Assembly (NCBI GenBank): GCA_002633005.1
Contig: NMRA01000853.1
Span: forward strand, 47,933 to 111,932
DNA from: Phoronis australis
Taxonomy: Eukaryota > Phoronida > Phoronidae
Reading direction: 5' to 3'
Length of the DNA stretch: 64,000 nt
The notes beneath the pieces were generated by a model, which saw only the letters and a list, made by a program, of their open reading frames with translations, was not told the DNA's origin and searched no databases. Made by a program: the position numbers and the translations under genes. Shown piece after piece: positions 11,691-25,960 of the stretch (the first letter of the stretch is position 1; each line of letters starts with the position of its first letter).

Positions 11691-12790
11691 TCTCAGGTCT
11701 TTTATCATATATTTATAACATTTTCCAGTTCATGGTATTTACATAGATGTTGAATAATATCTGTGTTTGCGGAAATTTGATCAGCCTCCTCGAACAAATG
11801 TTCATAATATCTTTTAATCTCGCCAAGTAATTCATCTTATGCAGTTATTGTACTGCCAGATTGGGTAACATTCTTGTTCAATTCTTCTAATGTATTTTCT
11901 CCCTCCTCGATCCATTTACAGCCAGCTCTTAACATCCTTCACCCATACTTTCTAACTCTTTTACTTTTAGTCACTCGTCCTCGGTCGTTTCAATGTAACA
12001 TAAAATTCACAGATTCAATACACTTTACCAAAGCCTTTGGTTTTATATGAATTGAAAAGCCATTTGTCACACGCACTTTTTTCAGCACTACTTCAAAATG
12101 AAGTTTGTTATAAATTAAAAACTAGGATCTTTCGATCATATCCTCATTACCGTCAGTTAGGATATCTTATACTCATTAACATTATTTGGAATAACATCTT
12201 TCAGTGTAGTGACGTATAACTCATGGGATAACAAGTTGTTAAGTCGCCGGAAGCTAGGTCCTTTTTTAAAATCGCAACATTTCAAGGTCACTGCTATAGC
12301 CGAGTCACCAGTTTTATAACCACATAGAATTTCCACCTTTTCAAGAAATCCTGTGGGTTCCTCACTGACCAGAAAAAAGCCCGATCTTGCACATATGTGT
12401 GGGTTTCTTTTAAGCCACGTGTAGCATCTTATTGCAGGATATCTAAGTCTCCAAGATTTACCTAAATTTAACCTAATTTTAATTGTCTAATTTTCCCTTC
12501 AGATACAGGATTGTTGTCACGCTTATTGTATAGCCATAACAACCTAAATTGTAATCCTGGACAGCAGTCCAGTTCCCACACATAATTACAAACTCTGACG
12601 CAAATTCATTCAGCAGGCTTCTAAGGTGTCGGAAAAGAGGGATTGTCTTTATGTGGATCATACATAAAAAACAGTTTCCATAAATTTTGACTCAACTGTT
12701 CAATTAATTGCTAGCTAATTCCCAACTAAATCGTGCTCAATATCACAAAATGTTAAATTCAAAGATATCACAAATTAGTATGGCAAATCC
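11690..12790 (-). pseudogene. L1/Tx1-like LINE endonuclease and linker, degenerate
   Basis: Minus-strand frames give an endonuclease middle block (VIMCGNWTAVQDYN, about 12,540-12,600) and the C-terminal endonuclease pattern RCYTWLKRNP...ARSGFFLVSE with GYKTGDSAI (about 12,280-12,450). Further along comes the linker pattern KWIEEGENT (about 11,900). The order matches apurinic-like endonuclease ahead of reverse transcriptase in L1/Tx1 elements. Frames are interrupted, so it is not active. Confidence 0.72.
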
Positions 12791-14339
12791 TCTTAAATTG
12801 CTCGATTCATGGGAACTCTAACACTCAATTGAATGTTTTTAAAACATTTTAATCACTTATGATGAGAAATGAGTATTCGTAGATAATAAATACAGTATTC
12901 CTATTCCTTAGTAAGCAAAAATATCCTTTCGTTTTCTAGGACCCCAGTCCTGTACAATTCAGTGACATTATTTTTAGCATAAGAAAAAGAGTATTCTAAA
13001 TAGCATCAAGGTTGGTGACCGCATCAGAGCAGGGCCCCTGACAGGGAGCTAGTCAATTCAGGTAGACATGAGCGTAGACCGGAAGCAGAAGTTCCTTTCA
13101 AGTGTAGGTTAATTCTTCATAACTTTTCTTTTCACAGTAACAACTCTTACACTATGGCATTGGGAAGCTAGTAATTTTAACACGACAAATGAAGAAGTCA
13201 CGCGTACATGTACTACGTAGCCTCCGATAACAACACAATAGCAAGATACCGAAGGCGGATGCGACCTCATCGAGAATTCGAACGGGCAGCTATTTGAGGT
13301 CGTTTTTATTCGGGCGTCTCATTGCTTTCTTGAATCGGATGCAAAACAAGCACGCGCCAATGTACTAGAGATTATGAATACTATACTGCGTGATGTCACA
13401 TGACTTCTTAAAGTGACATTCTCGGCAAGAAAATTTAGTTTACAGGAATTAGTAGAAGCGCGGAACAACCGTAATTCTGCGCTGAACCAAGTCCACGTAT
13501 TAAACAGGAGATCCATTTAATGGCATTTAAATGGTAAAGCCATGGGGATTGATTTCAGAGAGTATGGCAGAAATTAGCGGCTGATAATAAAAGAATGACC
13601 TCTTTAATGCAGAAATAAAATGGAACCTCTACTACATTTTGAATTAGACCACTTGTCTCAGCTTGCTAAAAAGTGATTTTGGCCTTGCATTGCAGTTTCC
13701 CTCACTAGATAAGTTTAAGGTCAAGGGACTATTTATTTCTCCCAAGAAAGTGAGCAATACTGTGCATCCCTGCACAGAGCAAAATATACCAAACACGGCC
13801 ACTTTGGCTGGGAAGAGCACATATTCAAAAACTAGATCACTCAAATTACAAGTAGATTGTAAATGTTGTGCAGCTTTCTACTGCATTTTACAAGAGAATA
13901 CCTTTTAATACTGGACACTAATGCAGCCACATTTCCATGAACAGGAAGTTCTACTGCTATAGCGCCACAAGGTGTCACTTGCCTCTAAAATTACCCTCTG
14001 TACTAAGAGTCTGATGACAACTCAGATAAACCAATCAATCGATTCTAAGGCCCCCCATGTGGATGCCCGGGACCGTCGCCCAGTCGCCCCCTCGTTCTGC
14101 ACACTACCGATTTTGGCCTTAAGAAATTTCATGAACTTAGCGGGACTGAAGGCATTTTGGTCAAAGGTTGCCCAATTTTGGTTAAGTTAAGCCAGAAAAT
14201 TTGTTGAAACGGGCCCCTGGCTAACCCAGGCGCCCGGGTTGAATTTGTGTACCTAAAAGGTAACAGTTCAAGAAACTTGACGTTTTTATACATTTGTGGT
14301 CCGAAGACGGTATCAGATACTAAAGACCGTGATCAATTA

Positions 14340-15985
14340 GTTTATTTATTTCAACAGTTAAGCTGCTAAAAAGATATGTGGAATGTCGCGCAACAGATAG
14401 GACTCCATTTCAAAATCAATTTTAAATGAGGAATATGTATTAAGTTTTGAGCTATTCTCCACAGCAAAGTTCCAGTCTTGTAAAGAACAATCTTTAATTC
14501 GCTGTTCAAAAATGCCAAGAAAAGATTCTTCGCAGCCAACTCCTTGATTGTGACATATCAATCCAAAACCATACTTTTGCAGCAAATTCCTAACAGATGA
14601 AGCCCAATTTTTCCTACCAGCCTCATCCAATGTGACAAGCTTGTCATATACTGATTTTGGATTTCGATGTGATGGCATTTTAACAAACTAAACCAATACT
14701 TGATCACTTTAACAAACAGCTTTAATAAATTGGATACCATCCCAGTTCTCCCAGGACAGCATAATTTGGACAATTACTTCCAAAACCCAGCAGTTGCTTA
14801 CAGAATTTTAACTGGACGCTCTCGATACTAGAATATTCTTTAGATCACCACATCTCACTGCCATAGCTAATGATTGGGTTATACCATTTTATCAAAAAAC
14901 TCTAGTGCAATTTTCAGTGAAAGTCGTCCACATTTTTTACTTAAAGAGTTTAATTAAAAAATGCTTTCTGTGCCTGGTGAGACAAAGTTTCCATGGCTTG
15001 AGTCCAGACTAACTTAGGAGTAAGTCAAATACCCAGGTACTTATAAGATGAGACGACAGAAATTTTGTCTTTTCCATTTTTCGTATTTTCTCAATCGTCC
15101 GCCTTTTGTAAATACCATTATTTTTGTTTTTTTAAGCTTAACTTTCATACCCCAATCCTGTCAGTATTCATGCAGAACCTTAATGTGTTGCTGTAGTTTA
15201 AATGCACAACCAATCATGTCATCAGCGTATAGCTACATACAAATTTGAGGTACATTCTCATTTACGTAAATTCCGCTATTTAAAGATTCTTTTAAGTAAT
15301 CAACGAACACGTCCAAATTCATACTGAACAGTAAAGTACCAAATGACTACTGAAAAAGTCAGTTAACCCACGCTAAGTTCATACACACGCTCTTAGCTTT
15401 GAATACATACTTTTCATCAAATCTAAAACATTACCATGAATTCCCATTTTTGTAGCCTATTCCACAAAAATCATGTGAATTGTTGTCGAAGGCCTTAGAA
15501 AAATCCACGTATACGTATATAGTATAAAATCTGTCCCTGCGCTTAGTCAAGTACTTATGAACAATTCCTTGTAACGTAAAATTTTGATCTATTGTACTAT
15601 ACCCTTTTCTAAAACCAGCCTGAGTTTAGTTAAATAAGTCGTTATGGTTGGCTCAACTTGTTAGACGAGCGTTCATAAGTTTCGTAAAATTTTTCCCGAT
15701 AACAGGCCGAAGTGAAATACCGCGAAAAAGTACGTGATGTTTCCTATAGCACGATTTTACTAGCTGCCAAAACGTTTCTATGATTGTTAACATTTTCAAT
15801 TAATTTCTTTTCTCAGGAAATCTTTAAATAGCTTTCTCTTGACTTAAAATCGCTTTGAATTTTTGTCGCAATTCTTTGTACTAAACACAATTTACCTGAT
15901 TATGATAGTTTCGGAAACCAGAAAACGCACAATTTCTCTCTCTTTTCAATGCCTCTAGCTCTTCATCCCACAACGATGAAAATTT
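14340..15985 (-). pseudogene. LINE reverse transcriptase, degenerate (family of the 19-22 kb LINE)
   Basis: On the minus strand: an endonuclease-RT linker at about 15,800-15,980 (WDEELEALKRE), the block QAGFRKGYSTIDQNFTL (about 15,560-15,640), DFSKAF (about 15,490), and the catalytic YADD block at about 15,210-15,235. A C-terminal region continues to about 14,350. The same blocks in similar form occur in the LINE at 19,086-22,250, so both are copies of one family. Several in-frame stops are present. Confidence 0.75.
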
Positions 15986-15986
15986 C

Positions 15987-17095
15987 AATGTGTTTCCAGG
16001 GTATGTTTTTAATACATATGGAGGTATTTTGATCTTTAAATCAAATTATGATTGTAAATTGCTGTCTCTTGCAAATATTGATACCTTCTATCTTGACATC
16101 TTGATTGCTTGGGAAGAAATTAGTGCTCATTTACAAAAGGACATAACAATTGTAAACCAAGTAGTGTGGAATAACAAAAAGATATTGATTAATAGGATTA
16201 CTGTATTCTTTAATAGTTTTTTTGAGGTTGGTATTACTTTTGTGAAGGATCGTTTGAATTTTGAAAATAAATTTCTGGAATGGGAGGTTTTGAAAACTAG
16301 ATATAAGCTTTCAAATTGGATTCAATATGTTGCTTTGAGACGTGCGATTAAGTTGAAAGCTGATCCTTCGATTTCAAAAAGCATACATCCCCAGTCAAGC
16401 CAAATTACTGATGTGTTTTCTAGAAATATGTTGCTTTCCAAAATTGTTTGCCTCCTGATATAGAGTACAGCTTAACTGACATTTACTCTAGACAACGAAT
16501 TAAACAAATTTATGTTCTTCCACACAAACTCTTGTTACCTCCTTATGTTAAAACCTCTAAGTACTTCTATATTCCTAGAAAAGTGTTTACAAAACTTATC
16601 TTGAAAAAGATGAACTTAGTCAGTGATGACAAGTGTGCATCTTGTGGAACTGTTAAGACTTTTAACCATATGTTTGTGGAATGTGGTTCTGTGAAAACTT
16701 TGTGGTGTGAAATCCAGAAACTTTAAATTTACGTACCGCAGAACACGATTTCATCATAGATAGAAATGTTATTCTGACAGCATATTGGATGTAATTTTGA
16801 AGATATCAGTACCATATTAACTATTTGCCAATATTTCATTCATAAATGTTCTAGGAGCCAGATTATTCCTAGATATTCACAATTTCAATGTTTCTTGTAT
16901 AATTATTGTAAAGTAAGGAATATACAACCCCGCAAAACTGCCTTTTGGGAAACCATCAATGCCTATTTATTTTAGACCAACCGTGAATTTCTATAATTTA
17001 GATATGTGTGTGCGTGTGTGTGCCTGTGTTTCATTCCCAAAGATCTTATTGTTTGTTTATATTAGTGTATTTAGAAATAAAATGTATTAAAAAAA
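15987..17095 (+). pseudogene. L1/Tx1-like LINE ORF2 C-terminus, 5'-truncated
   Basis: Two overlapping frames (15,990-16,463 and 16,448-16,726) together form the C-terminal part of an L1/Tx1-type ORF2. It has the pattern WNNKKILINRITVFFNSFFE...FLEWEVLKTRYKLSNW, followed by a zinc-knuckle-like CASCGTVKTFNHMFVECG (zf-RVT type). One frameshift separates the frames. The A-rich end near 17,080-17,095, after an AATAAA-like site, is a plausible LINE 3' end. 5' truncation is typical of LINE insertion. Confidence 0.75.
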
Positions 17096-18330
17096 GTTTT
17101 GAAAGAAGTGCATCTTCAGTCAACTTCTCCCCTTCACAAGGTTAACAAATAAGAGAAAACTGGTTTCACTTTAGTATTTTGTCCATTAAGTTATAGAAAC
17201 CTGCGAACTGAATTTCATGTCAGAAAGCCTCCGAGTCAGTAAAGCTATCACTATTTCCTGATTTTACGTCGTTTTCATGATACAGGAAATTTCTAAACAG
17301 TGGTCTGGGCAACAATGATTTCCCAGTTTTGTTACCCAACATGCGCCCTGCACGCAGTCTCGGAAAATATTAAGTTACTGTTTGTTTCCAAAAAAGCACT
17401 CATTGACTCTACTTTTTCGTTCTTTTCCGAAAATGCTCCCATGGGCGCTTCGTACAGGACTCCCGGTAACTGCCACTGTCACGAGCCCTGTCTACTTCTT
17501 AAGTATCCACTTCTTACAAAAAGCTGTAGAAGGGGTGCAAGTATGTGACAGTTATTTAATCGCGTATCCTTTAGTCATTCATAACGCGGAGCAAGGTCAT
17601 TGTCAGCCAAATGCATGGATTACAAAAAATTTTTGAACCGGGTGTTCTACAGTGATATAACATTTGTGTTGAGTTGACTGCAAATCCGAATTTTAATGGA
17701 GAGATCTAGCCTTATCTTCGAGAGCAATTCCTGATTTACAGCACCTAGATTCAACTATATAGCTGACTGGCTATTTGGGAACGCGCTCGCACCCACTAGA
17801 TTTATTATTCTACAACGGAAAACGCTGGACTTAAGACAGATTGCGGTCCCGGTTGTAACGAGCCATGACCATCGGCAACACCATTGCTTTGCAGTGAATA
17901 TAGCGACAATTTTCCTACGTTTACTGTTTGAATATTTCTTATCATCTCAGAGAGTAGAATCGCCAAAACACGATCAGTAATTATATTTTAACTATGTATA
18001 CAATTAAATATTAGAACGTTGTTTTGATCTGCTAATTCGGGGCATGAACACGGCTTTGTATTAGGCATTGGAGAGTGAACAATCCCCCGTGATGTACAAG
18101 CTTTGTTTCAGGGAGAACTTAATACTCATGAGTTTTGTAATTTAGTGTCCGTTTTTCCTCAATAAGCAACGTTAACGAAACAAACTACGAGAGTGACGTA
18201 CAAATAAACCTAAAAAGTCGTGTAGTAAAATGGTCTATCATGTCATGAGGTTGCACCTGGGTGAATGAAATCAAATATCGAATTACATACGTTCATACAG
18301 TTTTGCAACATTAGAAGAGAAGAATACATG
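17096..18330. other. non-coding DNA
   Basis: No convincing coding exon, RNA gene or element boundary was found on either strand. Confidence 0.4.
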
Positions 18331-19085
18331 TATTTGTTTCCATGTTCAGTCACTGATGTCAAGTACTCAGCAATTTGACATTGAAATGCGATTTAGATTT
18401 TACATCTGCCTCCTGTCTCCCCATACTGGAAAGAAATTGAAAACAACACACCTATATTTTAATATAACCACAGACTGAAGTATGATATATTAGTTTTAGT
18501 GATACATATTTATTGAAAAATACACAGAACATACAAGAAAATTAATGACATTCCCAGAAATCACGAGGCAATATCAGTGATTTTATTGAAATGGTGGTAT
18601 TCGTCCTCTACACATCCCGAATTACATAACTCATACATCCTATTTTCATAGGGAATATTTGTGTGGTGACCTCTTCCACTATTAACGAATGATTTGAAAA
18701 TCGAAATTGAGTTCGAGACTGGATAAAAAAACACGTGGGATACTAACTATCTCAAGGTAATTTTCAAGACAATACACAGTAAGGTAGTTTTTGTGTTATG
18801 ATCGATATCAGATTGCCAGCCTTGCAAATAACAGTCGTTGACAAGTTGAGAAAAAAATGTCAAGAAATACGCTTGAAAACCATAAACAAACGGAAGTTTT
18901 CTTACAAAACTTGCCGACCAGGTCTGACTGAAAAAGCATATGATATGCAGCCTTTACCCCACGATTACCAGGCATCTCCAGGATTTTGAACCAGTATTTT
19001 ATACAGGATACAAATTATTTAGTAAACAATGGGAATCGACCACAATCTCTCATAAATACCGAGTTTGAACAACAACTGCGTACTT

Positions 19086-21600
19086 CTAAAATACATTTAC
19101 AAAACTTGATGTGTTCGTTTTCAAATTGTTCATATTCCTTAAAGCCGCGTATCTCAGACCCGTAACACAGAGGAGGTAAACCATTTTATCGAACAGGTGA
19201 AAGACTATTGACGTAGGTAGATGACGACATTTTCGCTTTAATTTAAAAAATTGCAAAAGCAGCATTATTTGCTTGACTAGATAAGGCTTTGATGGCTTTG
19301 GTCCACGAAACTTTTCGATTAATAAGTACAGTGTAGTCCAAGGTATTTTTAATGAGACACCACATCGACCAAAGTTCCATCGTAAAACCATTTCTAAACC
19401 ATCATCTAAGGGGACCGCCATTTCTGAAAACGACATCTTTAGTTTTCTTCAAGTTTACTTGCATGCAGTTGCTCCAGAAATTCATTTAGATACAACACAA
19501 ATGATAATGGGATGATCATGCAACCCTGGCGAGTGCCAACAGTACAATCAAAGAAATCTGTAAGACCATCTTGAGTTTTCACACAAGTGCTCAGTCCACT
19601 ATACATAGAGCGGATTATTTTTGAAAATTTTATCATGCACATCAATGTTTTTCAATCTGTGGAAGAGTAAGTTATGGGGGATTCGATCGAATGCCTTCGA
19701 GAAATGTACAAAAGCACAGTAAAATCTACCCCTATGCCGACTCAGATACGTGCGACACGTAGCTTGAAGTGTAAACATTTGGTCAATCATAGAGTAGCCT
19801 TTTCTAAAGCCAGCTTGAGACTCATATAGTTTATCATTATTTTCAGCCCAGTAATAAAGACGACTATTTATAAGTTTGGTAAAAAGTTTTCCCAAAGCAG
19901 ACAACAGGGAAATACGTCTATAGTTATTTTCGTCATTGATATTGCCTTGTTTATGTACTCGGGTAAGCACGACGTCACATCAGGTCTCGGGATAACACCC
20001 AGAATCAAAAATTGCATTAAATAACTTATTCAAAACTGGTACTATCGTTACCTCAGTGCACTTCAGCATTTCAAAAATCACCCCATCATAACCCACAGTC
20101 TTGCCATTGGGCAATTGTTCAATGACCTCATATATTTCAAAAGGCAAAAAATCAGTATTAAGATTAAATGAGTAATTGTTAGTACACTTTTCACAGGAAC
20201 TATCATGTTCAATCATTTCATGCGAGGCAAATTCACCCAGACTCGTCAATAGAGCAGTTTTGGTTCAATAAATCCTTGGAATAGTCGTGCCATTTCTGAA
20301 AACTAACTGTAGAAGACATACGGGATGTCCGAATATTGGATTTAATTATTTGCCAGAGCTCATTAGGGTTATTTTTGGACCGTTTAATGGCTTCATATAC
20401 TTTCTCTTTCTATTTAAACAGATCACGGAATGCCTTCTTTTTTACTTTATACGCGTTTAGGTAAGAGTTTTCACCAAACAGTTTTAAAGACCATTTTTTG
20501 CTCGTTTGGCCGAAGCCAGTCATCATCCCACCCGGGTGGCTACTTTGTCGCTGAGTTCCGATTAACTTTAGTCTGACTATTAGTAGACGTACAAGTTTTC
20601 ATGGTTGATACGTCTGACTGCCACAGCAAATCTGTTATGGATATGACCACATTTTCTAGATTGCCATTAGTCACCGAGCTAGCCACGGCCACCACACAAT
20701 TCTCAGCACCAGCTGAAAAAAATCCGAGAGAATGCCTGTGTATTAGAGCTCTCTGAATCTGGCTATGCGGGTGTAACAATGGAACCTTAGGACTGATCTC
20801 TGACCTACAACACCTAAACTTACAAATAACTTGTAGATGATCAGAGTCATCATATTCATCCACAACAATAGTTATATAGATAAATAATACATAATCCACA
20901 AGACTACGCCCGCCTCCCGACAGACAGTTAAACTCACCCCTATACCGGAAAACGACCGTTGACAATATGAATACAAAGTTCGTGACATAACTCAATGAGA
21001 GTTTTACCGAAATTGTTTACAACTTCGTCCTTAGAATTCCTAGGCAAACTAAATGTATCTGCTTCATACCAGTCCAGCCATAGCAAATATTTTGGACTAT
21101 CATCTAAAATGAAGTTTATCAGATTCCCTGTTCTAGCATTTAAATCGTCCATAATTGCCAACAGTCACTGAAACGATCAGTCAAGATTGTAAACTCTCTC
21201 GCTGTTCTCTGGTGAACCTGTCCCATTAAAATATGAACTTGAGCCCTCAGGGGGTAAATAAGCAAAAAAAACATGAAAACATCCTGAACAACACGAAATA
21301 GGTCCTTCTCGCATTTCAAACAGATACCAAAGGGAGACTGTGAATGTTTGCGCTTGAAATATTTAGAAATTAATTGTTTAATGAAAATACTAACACGCCT
21401 CCAAAGTATCTACCTTTTCTTTTTTTTCTTTTTATAACACAGATTAAACGAGTCATAGCCAGACATCTCAAATTTATCTGAGCGTTTTACCCATGTTTCA
21501 CAGATACAAATTATATGGTAAATAGATAAGTATATTTGAACTTAGTCCCTAACAATTTTATTTTCTAATCCTTGCGCATTCCAAGAAACCATTGAAAGTG
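19086..21600 (-). pseudogene. LINE ORF2: endonuclease and reverse transcriptase, degenerate
   Basis: Minus-strand blocks are in order. The endonuclease starts with MVSWNAQGLENK near 21,590. A middle block DLNARTGNL lies at about 21,130 and ELCHELCIHIVNGRF at about 20,960. The reverse transcriptase N-terminus LPNGKTVGYDGV lies at about 20,100. The block QAGFRKGYSMIDQMFTL is at about 19,790-19,840, FSKAFDRIPHNLLFHRL at about 19,670-19,700, and GTRQGCM at about 19,530. A C-terminal frame reaches 19,086. Several stops and frameshifts break it. Clade cannot be set by eye; the endonuclease and Transposase_22-type ORF1 indicate a two-ORF non-LTR element. Confidence 0.82.
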
Positions 21601-21609
21601 TAGGGCCGT

Positions 21610-22250
21610 GGCCTGACCACTAGTAACCTGCTGCGCCATTCACTTCACGTTCGTAAACATCAAGTTTCCGTTGGTTGTCCAGAAACCTTTGGCTTGCGCT
21701 CCATCACCTCATCTGCTTTGACATTGTACACGTAAACACGACCTTGGTATATTAATTTGTTGTACCAGTTCTTACCACGTGAGAATTCATACAGACGCCG
21801 CCTCGCCTTCTTCACAGGTGCGGAGAAGTGCTGAGTGACACAGACATCAGTATCATAGTTGTTCTTCTTATTCTGTAGAACCTTGTCTTAATCTTTAGAC
21901 CTCATTTCTACGATGATCGGGCGGTGTTTGTGTGCAGTTTTTCGGCTAATTCTGTGGGCTCGTTCGATTATGACACCATCAACATCCAGGCAGTCCTTCA
22001 AAAAGTCGGTGACTTTGGACTCAGACTGTTCCCACGATTCGTGATTCTCCTCTGGTATGCCATGAAAGATCAAGTTGTCGCGTCTTGATCGATTCTCCAA
22101 GTCGTCTAATTTAGACTCAAAGTTTTTCACCTTTTCATGTAGACGACGATTTTACTTTCGTTTTACGCAGTAGTCTTTTGTCGCAGAGCATTTAGTTTTT
22201 TACATACATCGGATTTCAGGTTCTCAAATTTACCATTCAAAAGTTATATA
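21610..22250 (-). pseudogene. LINE ORF1-like RNA-binding protein (Transposase_22 type), degenerate
   Basis: The minus-strand frame at 22,130-21,888 contains a coiled-coil end followed by LENRSRRDNLIFHGIPE, the hallmark start of the L1 ORF1p RRM domain, and then ERAHRISRK...RPIIVEM. A downstream frame (about 21,700-21,810) resembles the ORF1p C-terminal domain (ARRRLYEFSRGKNWY). ORF1p coats LINE RNA. It lies directly upstream of ORF2 on the same strand, so both belong to one insertion. Frame breaks make it inactive. Confidence 0.8.
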
Positions 22251-23061
22251 TATGTCAGTGGTAGACGGGCCCACTTGAGATAGATAAGACGAGTTCCCCC
22301 AGGTTTGCGGCCTACTAGTTGGAGTGTTCTTGGGAGGCATGGTGAGAGATCAGTTACGAAACAATCGATGTAGGTCGAGAACATTAAAATGTCCGACGAC
22401 TGTTTCAGTAATGTCAGGGCGACAAGCGAAAGTATGCAGTAACAGAATGTAGACACACGCAGACAGCACCATCCCAAAACAAAGTCTTTCTGGCTTGATA
22501 GCAATTAAAGTGCAGAAACCAGATTACTTGTGCATACACATGTAAAACACACAACTAGGGAGAGACAAACTTCAAGCGTGGAAATACTACGACAACGCCA
22601 CCTAATATATCTGGGTTGTAAACATTACACAGATAAAAGTAGTGTATATAGAACTTTATACATGTAAGAAATACACTGTATCTAATACAAGTATTCAACT
22701 ACTTAGATATGCTGTTACTAACATATTAAAATAAAACATGTGGAGATGTGGAAATCAGATGATTTATAAGCGATGCATAAAAATTGCAAACACTACTTAA
22801 AAGGAAATCATTGAGAAAGAGGTCGAAAGTTTACACTACCATTTAATAATAATGTAAATTTAGTGGATATATCATTACAGGAATTGAATGCAATTACAAT
22901 TAATTGGTTTTAATTGAGTGCTCCAAATAATGATACACAAGGTATAACAAAATATTCTGAAAAACAAAAGCCAGAAAATAGTCTGCATGGGTACTGATGT
23001 TCACTTTTCAGTATTTCAGGAATCTCAAGGTTGCGTTTTGTGGCAAAACAAAAACGGTATC

Positions 23062-23211
23062 CAGTGGCGGATTTAGGGGGGGGGGGCAAAGGGGCCATGC
23101 CTCCCAAATTATCCCAAATTCCATTTGGCAGTTCGGTGGTAAAATGACGGGCAAAATCCCCGGCTGGCTAATACTCTGCCTGCCCCACTCAAAATCTTGG
23201 ATCTGTCCCTG
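23062..23211. mobile_element. small hAT-type MITE (CAGTGGCGGAT end)
   Basis: The left end is CAGTGGCGGATTTAGGGG and the right end, reversed, is CAGGGACAGATCC. Flanks share GTATC. The matching site in the duplicated segment (about 58,928) lacks it, a natural empty site. A run of G follows the left end, as in the related ends at 43,684 and 46,416. Confidence 0.7.
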
Positions 23212-25589
23212 GTATCTGTGATTTTACTTGCTGCAGTTTACTTAATTGTCAGTTGTCACTGTACTTCGAGTGTTGAGTACTGGGCGATATTAAATTTCAG
23301 TTTGTAAATCCTAATTACTGACAAATATTGCGTTTCAGCAGAACCACTGACATCTACGAAATACTTATTTATATTTTGGCTGTGCCAATCCTAATAACAA
23401 GATGGAATTCAACCAATTACCATCCACGAGTCATGCCATATATTAGAGAGTTTCGGCTACATTTCAGAGTCCTTATCTTAAAGTTTTATCTACATCAAAA
23501 CTTGAAAATATATACCGAAATTAGAAATATGTAAGTATCATGGTACAATGTTTACCTAATTTCTGTTATCAAACTAAAAGCCTTTTTGAGCAAAAACTTG
23601 TACTTTGGCGGAGATCAGAAGGTCATCGACTATCCCAGTGTATTTTCGTGACTCAAGTTCCTTGTGCATCAGTTTGGGACGATTCCTGAATGACTGGCAT
23701 TTTGTCCTTGAAAACGTATTGATATCCCCGTAAACCTGCTATCGTTTTTATTTTGTTTGATTGTTTTGGTTCTCGTTTTGTTTCTTTTTACACAAATTTG
23801 ATTATCGATTTCCCAAATTTTATCCGCAAAAGTATTTAAATGCAATCATAAGTGGGAATTGTGCGCACGTCGCATTTCCTGGAGCCATTACTACTGAGGT
23901 GCCCCGACTCATCGCAAGGGTACGTCAAATTTCAGCAACTGTACCCGTTTAGGTGATAAATTAGATGAAAAAACTTTTCTAGATTGGGAGATGTCCTTGT
24001 TTTATCGCCATATCATGAAACCGATGCAAAGTACCAGCAACTGTCGTGTGTCTGACACCTCATTTCGTAATTTGGCAGCAAATCGGCACCTGCTTTACTG
24101 GAAAGAAAAAACATCAACACTACGATGTTTAAACAAACAAAAACATTTGTATTCTTTCAAAACAGTGCACTCCTCACCTGACTTGCAATAACGCTCTCCT
24201 ACGCTTATTTGTTCTGCCTCATTAGACAAAAGATATATTGAAACGTGACAAGAATTTATAATCGATACCTCCAATAAAAATCACGCGACTGAAAAAGTAA
24301 ACAGGTGGAGCGGAGTGAACCGTAGTCTATGAGTTGAATGTCTGCGACCGGAAGATATTGTAGTGTTAGGAGCATGTTGCAGCAAATTTTTTTAGTCACT
24401 TGGTCACATGAACTGCTGTTATTCTAGGCCCGTGGAGTTAATTAATATATTCATCCTGTGCCGCGAAGCAGTGATGTTTGCGACGAGGCGGCAGGGCACC
24501 GGAACTAAACTTACAATGTATACGAATGCTTCAGGCTGAATTAAAATTCTTTCTTTCATTTTCAACTCATTAATGCTTTTATTATGCTATTTGGCAACAT
24601 TTTAAGCTTTCTTTCTTTCGCCACCAGTTGCCAGTTGGTATTCTATAAGAAATAGTCCGTCAGCCGTCCAACAAAGTCGCCGGAGGCCATCGGTATGTTA
24701 GTTTTCCATGTTTGAATTTGTTTTCAATATTTTCGCAAGTTCAATTGTCAGAATATTCTTGTTTTATATCAATTTTATTTATTTACTCAGATATTGCATA
24801 TTCGTTTTTATGTTCATACTGTTTACTAGAGTTTATTACTCCCTATAAAACACGCTTAGCCTTGTCGAATAGACGTCCTTTTTATTCAATTTCACTTCCT
24901 ACTTAGCGGCAAATCCAAAATGGTGGAGTATCATTCGGCTCTAGTTCGTGAAGAGTGAGCATTTTTGCGATTTTTTGCTTATGTGTTTCGTTATGATTAA
25001 CTTGTAGGTACTGATGGCATGTTCTAACAATCTAATAAATTTTAAAAGCGTGTAGTACTAGGTCTACGCGAACGCGAACGTGTGAGGGGAGGCATTCTTT
25101 GCTTAAAGTCCTTCTCTCAAACTGCCCATGTGGTTCCAGTATCCGAAAATACTTACTACATAAAATCTTCTTTTCGACACCCTTTCTTTATATTCTTTCG
25201 CCTTTTTTCGCGATTTTTTAACAGTATTTGACCCTTCTCTGTGAGCGTATAATTACCGTCTGTCATCGGTTATTTCCGTACCCACATTTCCGGCTCATCA
25301 GTTCAGGAACTTGTCCTGAACGCCGCCATTTTTCCTTGTAACTGAATGTGCTATGGCTTGCTCGAAAAGTCTTCATTATTTTGTTTTATTAGTAATATCT
25401 CGTGATTCGTTTGTATATGTAGTATATTTATAGTTTGTGGTTAGTGGTGGTTGATTTTTTTGGAATGTTACGCGTACTTAGTATGTTAAAATAGCATTGG
25501 TGTTTAGTTCCTTACGTAGGCCGGTCGAACCTAGGAACCAATATGGGTCGAACCAATTTTTTTCGGTTTTATTTTTTTTTCTCGTTTTG

Positions 25590-25960
25590 AAAAAGTACTT
25601 TGATATCATCGGAAAGATAGTGCATTCTACTCAGTAAAAATCGAAAAAAGTATCAAAATCCGGGCAAGCAGTGTAAAGTTAGTGCAAGTTTTGTGGCGAA
25701 ATTTCGGTCACTTTGTTTGGATCGCGTCGGCCATATTAGAGGACAGCGGGATAAGTTACGAGTTTAAAATTTTGTGTAAATTGTTTTCGCCAACAAATTA
25801 CGGTGAAATTTAGTTAGTCATATCTTTACTTACTATTCTGCACGATTTAACAGTGTTCACCAAATATCCGCCTCGTAGTTGTTACTCATTAAGTGATAAA
25901 TGTGCTCACAATTCCCGTTGGACTTCGTCTCATTTCTGGCGGCACCGACAACATGGCGAC
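25590..25960. repeat. dispersed repeat, related to 43,128-43,440
   Basis: Both stretches share blocks such as the one around CGACAGCGG..GAGTTACGA and the preceding TTTTGTGG..AATT phrases, in the same order. It lies in the roughly 2-kb insert of segmental-duplication copy 1. No frame is recognisable. Confidence 0.5.
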